DNA of 64,000 nt from Caulobacter sp. BK020 (GTDB lineage Bacteria > Pseudomonadota > Alphaproteobacteria > Caulobacterales > Caulobacteraceae). The position numbers and the translations under genes were made by a program. The DNA is taken from assembly GCF_004342605.1 (NCBI RefSeq), contig NZ_SLZL01000014.1:1-64000 (forward strand), in the 5' to 3' direction. Each line of letters begins with the position of its first letter. Position 1 is the first letter of the stretch. The notes beneath the pieces are model-generated. The model saw nothing but the letters and a program-made list of their open reading frames with translations, was not told where the DNA came from and did no database searches. Shown here in pieces: positions 1-7,349 of the stretch.

Positions 1-79
1 GGCCACCGGCTTGCTCCTCAACGCCTTCCCACCAGAAGAATGCGCCAACTATCTCAGAAACTCAGGCTACGCCGCCTAA
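1..79 (+). mobile_element. IS630-family transposase, C-terminal fragment
   Basis: Frame 2 from base 2 runs open from the window edge to a TAA at 77-79 and ends in FPPEECANYLRNSGYAA. This resembles the conserved C-terminus of IS630-type DDE transposases (F-P-x-E-C-A-N-Y-x-R-x-x-G-Y). Only the last 25 residues are inside the window, so intactness of the element cannot be judged. The stop lies 12 bases from the stop codon of the convergent hydrolase gene, so the end of the insertion must fall within or beside 80-94. A TA dinucleotide, the usual IS630 target, is at 93-94. Confidence 0.6.
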
Positions 80-91
80 TCTCAACAGGCT

Positions 92-775
92 CTAGGCTTC
101 GCCGCGCGAGCCGCCGGCCCGCTGGAACAGCTGCAGCGTCCGCAGCATGGCCAGGCTGGCGCTGTCGGCATGATGGCCGCTGGGGGCGACGAAGGCGTGG
201 CCGGCGTCGTAGAGCCAGACGGGCAGGTCGGGATGGGCGGCGACGATCCTGTCCACGTCGCCGAGCGGGATCAGGGGGTCGGTGCGGCCGAAATGCAGGA
301 TGGTCGGGACCTTGGGCTGATCGTCGGCATAGCCGGCGATGTCGCCGCCGTAGAAGCAGGACACCGCCGTCAGCCCTGTGCAGCGGGCCGCGGCCAGCCA
401 GGCGGTGGTGCCGCCGAAGCAGAAGCCCATGGCGAAGACCTTGCCGCCGCCGGCCAGCCGGTCGATCGCCGCCTGGACGCGCGGCAGGGCCGCCGCGCCC
501 CAGCCGCTGGCCAGGCCCAGGGCCATGCGGGCGTCCAGGTTCGGGGGATCCAGGTCGACGGCCGGGAACGGCGCGTCGGCCTCGTCCAGCAGGCTGGGGG
601 CGATCACCTCGTAGCCTTGCCCGGCCAGGGTGTCGGAGAGCTCGCGGATGTGCGGGGTGACGCCCCAGATGGCGTGCAGGATCACCAGCCCGCCCCGCCG
701 GGCCTCGCCGGGCGGGGCGTGATAGGCGGCGACGGGGGAGCCGTCGGCGGTCGTCAGGGTGATGCGCTCGCCCAT
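92..775 (-). CDS. dienelactone hydrolase family protein (second of tandem pair)
   Basis: A 227-residue alpha/beta hydrolase of the dienelactone hydrolase family, which acts on lactone or ester bonds in the cytoplasm. The Cys-Asp-His triad is visible: nucleophile in MGFCFGG, acid in FGRTDPLIP, histidine in DAGHAF. Start is ATG at 775, five bases after the stop of the upstream paralogue (781-1461), so the two are probably co-transcribed. The two proteins share layout but only moderate identity, so this is an old tandem duplication. The stop at 92-94 lies beside the transposase remnant, so the extreme C-terminus may have been altered by insertion. The true substrate is unknown. Confidence 0.85.
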   Translation of the reverse strand: MGERITLTTADGSPVAAYHAPPGEARRGGLVILHAIWGVTPHIRELSDTLAGQGYEVIAPSLLDEADAPFPAVDLDPPNLDARMALGLASGWGAAALPRVQAAIDRLAGGGKVFAMGFCFGGTTAWLAAARCTGLTAVSCFYGGDIAGYADDQPKVPTILHFGRTDPLIPLGDVDRIVAAHPDLPVWLYDAGHAFVAPSGHHADSASLAMLRTLQLFQRAGGSRGEA

Positions 776-780
776 GGCCG

Positions 781-1461
781 CTACGCCGCCCCGCGGGCCT
801 GGAACAGCGCCAGGGTCCGTTCGCGCGCCAGCCTGGCGTCGTCCGGGTCGGACTCCGGACGGCCGTCGTTGTTGAAACCGTGGCCGCTGTTCTCGTAGAC
901 GTGGACCGGAACGTCCGGATGGGCCTCGGCGAGCCTGGCCTTGACCGCGTCGGCCGGGATGTGGGCGTCCTTGCGGCCCAGGTGGACGATCACCGGCGCG
1001 TTCAGCACCAGCTCGGCGTTGGCCGCGATCATGCTGCCGTAATAGGCCGAGCCCGCCGCCAGCCCCTTCAGCTTGCCCGCCGCCAGCCAGACCAGCGAGC
1101 CGCCCAGGCAGTAGCCGACCGCGAACACCGGGCCGCGCGGCGCCAGGTGGTCGATGCAGGCCTGGATGTCGGACAGCATGGCGTCCAGGCCGATGGCGTT
1201 GACGTGGGCGACGCCGGTCGCGAAGTCCTGCGGCTCGCGGCCGCCGACATAGCCGGGAACCCGGCGGTCGAAGATCGACGGGGCCAGCACCTCGAAGCCC
1301 AGGGCCGACCAGCGCGCCACGTCGGCCTGGACATATTGGTCGAGGCCGAAGATCTCCTGCACCACCACGATCCCGCCCTTGCGCGCGCCCTGGGGCTGGG
1401 CGTGCAGGGCGGTGAACGCGAAGCCGTCGAGGGCGGAGGTCAGGGTGACGGTCTCGGTCAT
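781..1461 (-). CDS. dienelactone hydrolase family protein (first of tandem pair)
   Basis: A 226-residue cytoplasmic hydrolase of the dienelactone hydrolase family. Motifs: VGYCLGGSLVW with the nucleophilic Cys, HLGRKDAHIP with the acid, and ENSGHGFNN with the catalytic His. Start ATG at 1461 gives an N-terminus (MTETVTLTSALDG) typical of the family, and the length fits. It is the promoter-proximal member of the tandem pair with the gene at 92-775. No aromatic-degradation genes (such as chlorocatechol dioxygenase) lie nearby, so a general carboxylesterase role is as likely as true dienelactone hydrolysis. Confidence 0.87.
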   Translation of the reverse strand: MTETVTLTSALDGFAFTALHAQPQGARKGGIVVVQEIFGLDQYVQADVARWSALGFEVLAPSIFDRRVPGYVGGREPQDFATGVAHVNAIGLDAMLSDIQACIDHLAPRGPVFAVGYCLGGSLVWLAAGKLKGLAAGSAYYGSMIAANAELVLNAPVIVHLGRKDAHIPADAVKARLAEAHPDVPVHVYENSGHGFNNDGRPESDPDDARLARERTLALFQARGAA

Positions 1462-1527
1462 GAAAGGTCCCAGGCAGCGGCCGGATCGAAACGGTTCCGT
1501 CCCGCGAGGTCAAGCCACCGGCGTGGT

Positions 1528-2061
1528 TCAGGGCAGAATCCTTACCGCCGCGCCGTCGCGCGTCAGTCGCCAGATCTCGTCCATCTCGGCGTCGGTGACG
1601 GCGATGCAGCCGTCGGTCCAGTCCTGGCCTCGGTAGAGCGCCGCCATCCCGCCGCGCCCGTTGGGCAGGCCGTGGATCATGATGTCGCCGCCGGGATCGA
1701 CGCCGCCCGCCCGGGCCTGGGCGCTCTGAGCCGGGGTCGGATAGCCGATCCGCAGCGACAGGTGATAGGCGCTGCGGGGATTACGGCCCGTGATGCGGTA
1801 GTCGCCCTCGGGCGTGCGGCGGTCGCCTTGCCGGACCTTGGGCGCCAGGCCGCCGCGCCCCAGCGAGACACGATAGGTCGCCAGCTTCCGTTCGCCGGCG
1901 AACAGGGTCATGCGATGGGCGGCCTTCTCGACGACGATGCGGTCGGCCAGCATGCCCTCGGCGCGCTCCGAGCGCGGAGAGGCGGTGGACGGCGCGCTGC
2001 ACCCAGCCAGGGCCAGGCCGACGACGCCTAGCATGGCCATGACCGCGCGGCGACGCATCAT
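1528..2061 (-). CDS. L,D-transpeptidase (YkuD/ErfK) lipoprotein
   Basis: A 177-residue envelope protein. The N-terminus has a basic region, a hydrophobic stretch and a lipobox ending LALAGC, so it is probably lipidated at Cys20. The YkuD catalytic domain follows: IMIHGLPNG supplies the conserved His and DWTDGCIAVTDAEMDEIW holds the active Cys. Such enzymes form 3-3 peptidoglycan cross-links or attach proteins to peptidoglycan. The start overlaps the stop of the upstream membrane-protein gene by four bases (ATGA at 2058-2061), so translation is likely coupled. The exact acceptor is not predictable from sequence. Confidence 0.88.
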   Translation of the reverse strand: MMRRRAVMAMLGVVGLALAGCSAPSTASPRSERAEGMLADRIVVEKAAHRMTLFAGERKLATYRVSLGRGGLAPKVRQGDRRTPEGDYRITGRNPRSAYHLSLRIGYPTPAQSAQARAGGVDPGGDIMIHGLPNGRGGMAALYRGQDWTDGCIAVTDAEMDEIWRLTRDGAAVRILP

Positions 2062-2534
2062 CGACCGTCCTTGGCGAGTTCGGGAAACAGGTGCGGCGCG
2101 CGTCGATGGATGGCCAGCTTCAGGTCGTCCTCGTCGACGTCCGTTCCTTCAAGTTTCACCTGGACGTAACGGCGATCGCGCTCTTCGGTCAGCTCCAGGC
2201 GGAGCCAGAAAAGGTCCATGCGGTCGCGGGGCTCGATGATCCGGGCCGCCGTAAACCTGGACCAGGCCGTGAAGCTCAATTGCCTCGACGGCCAATCGCG
2301 CCATCGCAGGCCGTGGTCCTCAACAATCAATCGCGGCTCACGGTCGGTGAACGGCCACAGGGCGGAGATCAGGCAGACCGCCGCGAAGATCGTGGTGAGA
2401 AGAAACGGGCCAGGTCCGTTCGCGAAGCCGACCAGCGAGACCACCAGCGCCATCGCCGTCGTTACGCCCAGCCTGACCCAGTTCACGGCGCGCGACGCTT
2501 TGACGACCAGGGGCGGCCCACCGTCTTCGACCAT
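2058..2534 (-). CDS. small two-TM membrane protein, unknown function
   Basis: Encodes 158 residues. Two hydrophobic segments (about residues 20-38 and 43-60) sit near the N-terminus. They are followed by a soluble domain rich in Arg, Asp and aromatic residues (WSRFTAARIIEPRDRMDLFWLRLEL). This two-helix-plus-PH-like-tail layout suggests an inner-membrane protein with a cytoplasmic domain, but I do not recognise the family. It is the first gene of a two-gene unit with the L,D-transpeptidase (4-base overlap), which hints at an envelope role. That role is inference from context only. Confidence 0.65.
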   Translation of the reverse strand: MVEDGGPPLVVKASRAVNWVRLGVTTAMALVVSLVGFANGPGPFLLTTIFAAVCLISALWPFTDREPRLIVEDHGLRWRDWPSRQLSFTAWSRFTAARIIEPRDRMDLFWLRLELTEERDRRYVQVKLEGTDVDEDDLKLAIHRRAPHLFPELAKDGR

Positions 2535-2561
2535 GCTCGCCCCGCCCCCCGTCGCGTCTCG

Positions 2562-3662
2562 TTACACGTTGAACCGGAAGTGCATCACGTCGCCGTCCTT
2601 GACGACGTAGTCCTTGCCCTCGGCCCGCATCTTGCCGGCTTCCTTGGCGCCGGCCTCGCCGCCCAGCTTGACGAAGTCGTCGAAGGCGATGGTCTCGGCG
2701 CGGATGTAGCCCTTCTCGAAGTCGGTGTGGATCACCCCGGCCGCCTGCGGGCCGGTGTCGCCCACATGGATGGTCCAGGCGCGGGCCTCCTTGGGGCCGA
2801 CCGTGAAATAGGTCTGCAGCCCCAGGAGGTTGTAGGCCTCGCGGATCAGGCGGTTCAGGCCCGGCTCGGCCAGGCCCAGGGTCTCAAGGAACTCGGCGCG
2901 CTCGTCGGCGTCGAGCAGGGCGATCTCGCTCTCGATCTGGGCCGAGATGACCACGGCCTTGGCGTTGTCCCTGGCGGCGCGTTCGGCGACCAGGTCGCTA
3001 TATTTGTTGCCCTTGTCGGCGCTGGCTTCCTCGACGTTGCAGACATAGAGGGCCGGCAGCGAGGTCAGCAGCTGCAGCATATGCCAGGCCTTCTCGTCCT
3101 CCTTGTCCACGGCCGCGGCGCGGGCCGGGCGGCCCTCGCGCAGCTGGGCCAGGGCCAGGTTGATCAGGCGCAGGGTGTTGGCCGCTTCCTTGTCGCCGCC
3201 CGACTTGGCCTTCTTCTCGATGGCCGGCAGGCGCTTTTCCAGGCTCTCCAGGTCGGCCAGCATCAGCTCCATCTCGATGATCTCGAGGTCGCTGAGGGGG
3301 TCGATGCGGCCCTCGACGTGGGTGATGTCGTCGTCCTCGAAGCAGCGGGCCACGAAGGCCACGGCGTCGCAGTCGCGGATATTGGCCAGGAACTGGTTGC
3401 CCAGGCCCTCGCCCTTCGACGCGCCGCGCACCAGGCCGGCGATGTCGACGAAGGTGATCCGGGCCGGGATGATCTCCTTGGAGCCGGCGATCCTGGCCAG
3501 GGCCTCCAGGCGCGGCTCGGGCACGGCCACGTCGCCGGTGTTGGGCTCGATCGTGCAGAACGGATAGTTGGCCGCCTGGGCCGCGGCCGTCTGGGTCAAG
3601 GCGTTGAACAGGGTGGACTTGCCGACATTGGGCAGGCCGACGATGGCGACTTTCAGGGCCAT
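2562..3662 (-). CDS. ychF: redox-regulated ribosome-binding ATPase YchF
   Basis: A 366-residue Obg-like P-loop NTPase, the normal YchF length. N-terminal G domain: GLPNVGKST (G1), and DIAGLVRGASKGEGLGNQFL covering the G3 region. The C-terminal TGS domain ends ...FEKGYIRAETIAFDDFVKLGG and DGDVMHFRFNV. YchF binds ribosomes and hydrolyses ATP rather than GTP. I chose ATG at 3662 because MALKVAIVGLPN is the canonical N-terminus. A longer open frame to 3746 has no homologous residues. No pth gene, a frequent partner, is inside the window. Confidence 0.96.
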   Translation of the reverse strand: MALKVAIVGLPNVGKSTLFNALTQTAAAQAANYPFCTIEPNTGDVAVPEPRLEALARIAGSKEIIPARITFVDIAGLVRGASKGEGLGNQFLANIRDCDAVAFVARCFEDDDITHVEGRIDPLSDLEIIEMELMLADLESLEKRLPAIEKKAKSGGDKEAANTLRLINLALAQLREGRPARAAAVDKEDEKAWHMLQLLTSLPALYVCNVEEASADKGNKYSDLVAERAARDNAKAVVISAQIESEIALLDADERAEFLETLGLAEPGLNRLIREAYNLLGLQTYFTVGPKEARAWTIHVGDTGPQAAGVIHTDFEKGYIRAETIAFDDFVKLGGEAGAKEAGKMRAEGKDYVVKDGDVMHFRFNV

Positions 3663-3745
3663 GGAACTCTCGGTGAATTTCGTTGGCGCGCGCTTAGCAT
3701 GGATCGGGGGGGAAGTCCTGTTGGACGTAGGCCGAGCGGCGATCA

Positions 3746-3873
3746 CTTGCCCCCTACGGACCGCTGCGCGGTCGTCTTCCCCCAGAGGGGGAAGAGCGCT
3801 GTCGTAGGCGCCGTGCGAAGGCTCCGCCCCCTATGGGGGCGGACAGACCGCGAAGCCGCCAGGTGGGGGCAAG
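3746..3873. repeat. palindromic extragenic repeat, family B copy 1
   Basis: Outer ends CTTGCCCCC and GGGGGCAAG are inverted repeats. Inside lie further dyads, including GCTCCGCCCCCTATGGGGGC and the word GGACAGACCGCGAAG. A second copy with the same ends and internal words lies at 35701-35824. The element starts about 80 bases upstream of the ychF start codon. Confidence 0.8.
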
Positions 3874-3915
3874 TGGGCGCGATCTCACGCGATCACTCGC
3901 TGAGTGGATGGAAAG

Positions 3916-4182
3916 GGTCGCGGAGCGCCGGACGACGTCCGGAGGGTTTGAGTTAAGTGTACCGTTTCGACGAAGCCAGACGCTCCGCGCGACCGTTATC
4001 CGCAAGGCCGGGGCGCGCGGGCCTTTTCCGCCCTTCACCCCACCCGGTGGTTCCTCTGGATCTGTGCACCGCATGTATCAGAGGCGGGAGTGAGCCGTTT
4101 TAAGAGGACCGGAGCGAACCCCACGACGGGCGGGACCTTCCCAGCATGAAGATCCCGATGGGCGAGCTTACGTCCCTCGCCC
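3916..4182. ncRNA. candidate structured RNA region (orientation unknown)
   Basis: Consecutive stems are read directly from the sequence. GGTCGCGGAGCG (3916-3927) pairs with CGCTCCGCGCGACC (3981-3994), enclosing the 15-base dyad 3928-3942. CCTCTG (4053-4058) pairs with CAGAGG (4079-4084). GGGACCTTC (4132-4140) pairs with GAAGATCCC (4148-4156), allowing one G-T wobble. GGGCGAG (4160-4166) pairs with CTCGCCC (4176-4182). No protein frame fits. It does not match the motifs I know for RNase P RNA, tmRNA, SRP RNA or common riboswitches. The minus strand has a short CCTCTTAAAACGG block faintly like one in 6S RNA, which is too weak to name it. Low-copy repeat debris is the alternative. Confidence 0.35.
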
Positions 4183-4420
4183 TCTGTTTAAGCGCCTCGG
4201 CTGCAAACTCACGCGCATCCGACGAGCCCCGCTCGATCGCCCCCCGCCGCCGCATCGGTCGCTGGCCATGCGCCCTTTCCCTGCGACGAGGTGAGATCAG
4301 GATAGGGGTGGTTTGAAGGGGTGAGGATGGATTGGGGTCGAGAAAGTTCAGGGCGTTGAAATCGCTGGGGTTCGTTCCCGACGCCCCAAGGATAAGTCCC
4401 CCGGCGTGCGCGTCCCCACC

Positions 4421-4669
4421 CTACTTCCCGCCGTCGACCACGTGCGTCGTCGGGCGGTCGTCGCCGGCGGAGAGTTCGTCGCGCCAGCGGCCGCGCTCGT
4501 CCTCGTAGGAGATGCCGGTGTCCTCGCCGGCCACCCGCTGCTCGCCGGCCGCGCGCTGGGCGGCGTGCAGGGCCGCGTCGTGGGTGCGGAAGGTCTCGGA
4601 GAACACGTCGCCCACCTTGTAGGCCCAGCCGCCGTCGTGCTCGACGATGGTGTAGGTGATGTCGGTCAT
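4421..4669 (-). CDS. DUF2188-like small protein
   Basis: An 82-residue acidic soluble protein starting MTDITYTIVEHDGGWAYKVGD. The motif EHDGGWAYKVGDVFSETFRTHDAAL resembles DUF2188/YdfB-type domains (a small beta-sheet followed by a helix with H-x-A-A-x-x-A-A), whose molecular function is unknown. Start ATG at 4669 is chosen because all family-like sequence follows it. The longer frame upstream reads into intergenic repeat. It stands alone, flanked by gene-free repeat regions on both sides. Confidence 0.7.
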   Translation of the reverse strand: MTDITYTIVEHDGGWAYKVGDVFSETFRTHDAALHAAQRAAGEQRVAGEDTGISYEDERGRWRDELSAGDDRPTTHVVDGGK

Positions 4670-4780
4670 GGGCTGCGGCTCCGTTTGAAGGCTCGTACGA
4701 GAAACTGCGCCTGGATTGGCGCGGTTCCAAGCGCGGAGTCTTGAAGGGATGAGCCGTGATCCTTCGCTCGGCTTCTCAAC

Positions 4781-4907
4781 CGTCATCCTGGGCCTTGTGC
4801 CCGGAAACCCTCTGTCCGCCGCAGATGCGAGGGTGTGGCGCGCCGCGCGCCGCTGTTCTTCACCGTCGGCTGCGTCAGGGGTTCCGGGCACAAGGCCCGG
4901 AATGACG
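4781..4907. repeat. palindromic extragenic repeat, family A copy 1
   Basis: Left arm CGTCATCCTGGGCCTTGTGC and right arm GGGCACAAGGCCCGGAATGA are near-perfect inverted repeats around about 65 bases containing GTCCGCCGCAGATGCG. Copies: 26895-27025 (complete) and 40992-41085 (one arm, interior inverted). Confidence 0.85.
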
Positions 4908-4982
4908 GATGTAGGAGATGTCGGCGCCCACCTTCTCGCTCCGAGAAGGGAGCCAGCCTTTCATCTCACGGCGAGACGATCG

Positions 4983-5073
4983 CCGGTCTGGACAGGTCAC
5001 TCAAGGACCGGCCGGAGGCCGGCCGCGACGCGGCGGCGCGGAGCGCCGTCCTTGACTGACCTGTCCAGACCGG
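4983..5073. repeat. large palindrome upstream of the TIR gene
   Basis: Left arm 4983-5008 begins CCGGTCTGGACAGGTCA and right arm 5048-5073 ends TGACCTGTCCAGACCGG. The arms are almost perfectly complementary over 26 bases, and the centre is itself GC-rich and dyadic. Weaker complementarity extends outward (CATCTC near 4962 and GAGATG near 5090). No second copy was seen in the window. Confidence 0.75.
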
Positions 5074-5198
5074 CACGCTTGCCTCCGAGAGATGAATGGC
5101 TGGATGCGCCGCGCGGGCGGCGAGAAGCAGGTCTTCCGCTCAATGGTTGCGTTCGCCAAGGTTGCTTCGCCATGCTTGTGCGGGGTGGAGGGGGAAAA

Positions 5199-6186
5199 TT
5201 GAAAGTTTTCATTAGCTGGAGTGGCGACCGTAGCAAGGCGCTGGCGCAAGCAATCCACGGATGGCTGCCTTTGGTGCTGCACTATGTTGAGCCTTGGCTT
5301 TCTCAATCCGATATTGACGCTGGAGAGCGTTGGAGTGTCGAAGTCGCAAAAGAGCTGTCGGCCTGCACATTTGGAATAACGTGTGTCACGCGGGAAAAAT
5401 ATTAGCTCGCCGTGGATTCTTTTTGAGGCGGGAGCTCTTGCGAAATCCATGGAAGAGGGACGAGTTGTTCCTCTTTTGTTGGATTTGGACTTCAGTGATA
5501 TATCTGGACCTCTTTCGCAATTTCAAGCGAAGAAAGTTGAGAAGCAAGGTATAAAAGACATAGTTTTCGCAATAAATCGTATTTGGTCCAATCCAATTCC
5601 GGATGATCGGCAATCGCAGCTTTTCGAGGCGCTGTGGGGGCAGATGGAGCAAGCCATTGGCGAAATACAAAGTGTTTCTATCCCCATAAAGCCGCATAGG
5701 CCTCAAGCTGATATACTTGAGGAACTGGTCTCCAGCGTCCGAAATTTGGATCTTCGGTATCGAGAGGACATGCAAGAAGGGAGAGGGGCGAGAAGGTCAA
5801 AGTCGTTTCATCACAAGATGATGGTGATGGATGACTTCTTCCATAGGGTAGCTGATAGGGGGGATTATCCGGGGGCTATAATGCTTGGAGCGAGTGTATT
5901 TAGGGAGGATTATCCCTGGGTATATGAGGCAGCTAATCGAGTCTATAACGACGTAGTTACGGGTAAAGCTGACGCCGTGAGGCGATCCCAGAAGCAATTC
6001 TTCGAAGCTGCGGAAGCTTTACGAAGAGGGCCCTTCCTTGATGAAATGCAGGACCGAGCGATGGGTTTTCTCATGCACGTGGTTGATCGTGCGGTTGAGC
6101 TCGGCATTTCTGATCGCACGGTCAAACGCGAAGTGCGGCCCAGGCCAACTATACCCAGACCTTCAATAACAAAGGAAGCAGGATAA
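5199..6186 (+). pseudogene. TIR-domain protein, frameshifted at an A5 tract; low GC
   Basis: Frame-corrected, this encodes about 328 residues: a TIR domain (about 1-140) and a helical C-terminal region of unknown role. Visible TIR motifs are KVFISWSGDRSKALA at residues 2-16, PWLSQSDIDAGERW, FGITCVTRE, and then PWILFEAGALAK. The last holds the Glu (E76) expected to be catalytic in NAD-hydrolysing bacterial TIRs. Start is TTG at 5199 with GGAGG at 5187-5191. A longer ATG start at 5172 is possible. The first frame stops at 5403-5405, and the second frame is entered by removing one A from 5395-5399 (CVTRE-NISSPW). Base composition is unlike its neighbours: 5521-5580 has only 20 G/C of 60. Probably a horizontally acquired defence-type effector. 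Confidence 0.8.
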
Positions 6187-6195
6187 GGTGGCCCC

Positions 6196-7203
6196 CTAAG
6201 CCACCTTCACCCGCGCCGCGCTCTCCGGGAGATCCGTCCCGAACGCCCGCTGGAAGAACTCGGCCACGGTCGGGCGCTCCAGTTCGTCGCACTTGTTCAG
6301 GAAGGTCAGCCTGAACGCCAGGCCGATGTCCTTGTCGAAGATCTCGGCGTTCTGGGCCCAGGTGATCACCGTGCGCGGGCTCATGACGGTCGAGATGTCG
6401 CCGTTCATGAAGGCGTTGCGGGTCATGTCGGCGACGCGGACCATGGCGGCGATCGTGCGCTTGCCCTCGGGCGTGTCGTAGGCCGGGTTCTTGGCCAGGA
6501 CGATGCCGGCCTCGACGTCGTGGTCGAGGTAGTTCAGCGTGGTGACGATGCTCCAGCGGTCCATCTGGCCCTGGTTGATCTGCTGGGTGCCGTGATAGAG
6601 CCCCGTCGTGTCGCCCAGGCCGATGGTGTTGGTCGTCGAGAACAACCGGAAATAGGGATTGGCGCGGATCACCCGGTTCTGGTCCAGCAGGGTCAGCTTG
6701 CCGCCGGCCTCCAGTACGCGCTGGATGACGAACATCACGTCCGGCCGGCCGGCGTCGTATTCGTCGAACACCAGGGCGATCGGGCGCTGCAGCGCCCAGG
6801 GCAGGATGCCTTCGCGGAACTCGGTGACCTGCTTGCCGTCCTTCAGGACGATGGCGTCCTTGCCGACCAGGTCGATGCGGCTGACGTGGCTGTCGAGGTT
6901 GACCCGCACCAGCGGCCAATTCAGCCGGGCGGCGATCTGCTCGATGTGGGTCGACTTGCCGGTGCCGTGATAGCCCTGGACCATCACCCGGCGATCGTTG
7001 GCGAAGCCGGCGCAGATGGCCTTGGTCGTCTGCGGGTCGAACCGGTAGGCCGCGTCGATCTCGGGGACGTGGCTGTCCTTGTGGCTGAAGGCGGGGACCT
7101 TCATGTCGCTGTCGACGCCGAACGCGTCGCGAAGCGTGACCCACTTGTCGGGGGCCAGGGTGATCAGGGGATCGGCGGCGTGGCTGTCGGTCAGGTCGGG
7201 CAT
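6196..7203 (-). CDS. cobS: cobaltochelatase subunit CobS (AAA+ ATPase)
   Basis: A 335-residue AAA+ ATPase. Walker A is GYHGTGKST and Walker B is [11 protein letters not shown]. The sensor region [19 protein letters not shown] and the N-terminal [20 protein letters not shown] are typical of CobS. CobS and CobT form the chaperone ATPase of the aerobic CobNST cobaltochelatase. cobT is usually the next gene downstream, but here the TIR gene ends nine bases from the cobS stop and no cobT or cobN is in the window. An AAT-hairpin-free 8-base dyad (6185-6192 and 6200-6207) lies at the junction. Name is by family; cobalt chelation in this strain is not proven. Confidence 0.9.
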   Translation of the reverse strand: MPDLTDSHAADPLITLAPDKWVTLRDAFGVDSDMKVPAFSHKDSHVPEIDAAYRFDPQTTKAICAGFANDRRVMVQGYHGTGKSTHIEQIAARLNWPLVRVNLDSHVSRIDLVGKDAIVLKDGKQVTEFREGILPWALQRPIALVFDEYDAGRPDVMFVIQRVLEAGGKLTLLDQNRVIRANPYFRLFSTTNTIGLGDTTGLYHGTQQINQGQMDRWSIVTTLNYLDHDVEAGIVLAKNPAYDTPEGKRTIAAMVRVADMTRNAFMNGDISTVMSPRTVITWAQNAEIFDKDIGLAFRLTFLNKCDELERPTVAEFFQRAFGTDLPESAARVKVA

Positions 7204-7349
7204 GATGCCTCCCGCTTACCGCTTTGACGTGGGGGAGGGGAAGGGCGAAGGCCAGTCCCGCATGGAAAAAACGCCACGCCGGACGCACGACGCCCCGGGC
7301 GGCGGGGCCGTCCGGGGCGCGATGGGGTCCTTCGGGGGAGGGAAGGGCC

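Larger units (their letters stand above)
3663..4420. other. 758-base gene-free region between ychF and the DUF2188 gene
   Basis: No convincing protein gene was found on either strand. It contains a long palindromic repeat (3746-3873) and then a run of strong hairpins (3916-4182) annotated separately as a possible ncRNA. The remainder (about 4190-4420) shows nothing recognisable. Confidence 0.6.
4670..5198. other. 529-base gene-free region filled by inverted repeats
   Basis: No supported gene. It holds the family A element (4781-4907) and a large palindrome (4983-5073). The region directly precedes the low-GC TIR gene and may mark the left boundary of a transferred segment. Confidence 0.6.

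Noticed and set aside
92-1513. A single 473-residue minus-strand frame spanning both hydrolases
   Set aside because: Its first half is out-of-frame Arg/Gly/Pro-rich translation over the upstream hydrolase; the two proper hydrolases fit much better.
3916-4182. Identification of the structured region as 6S RNA, RNase P RNA, tmRNA or SRP RNA
   Set aside because: Signature blocks of RNase P, tmRNA tag and SRP loop are absent; the 6S-like short block is too small to name it.
4146-4316. A 56-codon plus-strand frame starting MKIPMGELTSLALCLSASAA that looks like a signal peptide
   Set aside because: It begins inside the strong hairpins of the structured region; the downstream residues are Arg-rich with no family resemblance, and the ribosome site is weak.
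5397-5405. Programmed ribosomal frameshifting in the TIR gene
   Set aside because: The shift needed is +1 (or -2) with no recognised slippery signal or stimulatory structure; mutation or sequencing error is simpler.
6185-6207. Terminator between the TIR gene and cobS
   Set aside because: The 8-base dyad has no T-run on either strand and partly overlaps the cobS coding end; kept only as a remark.
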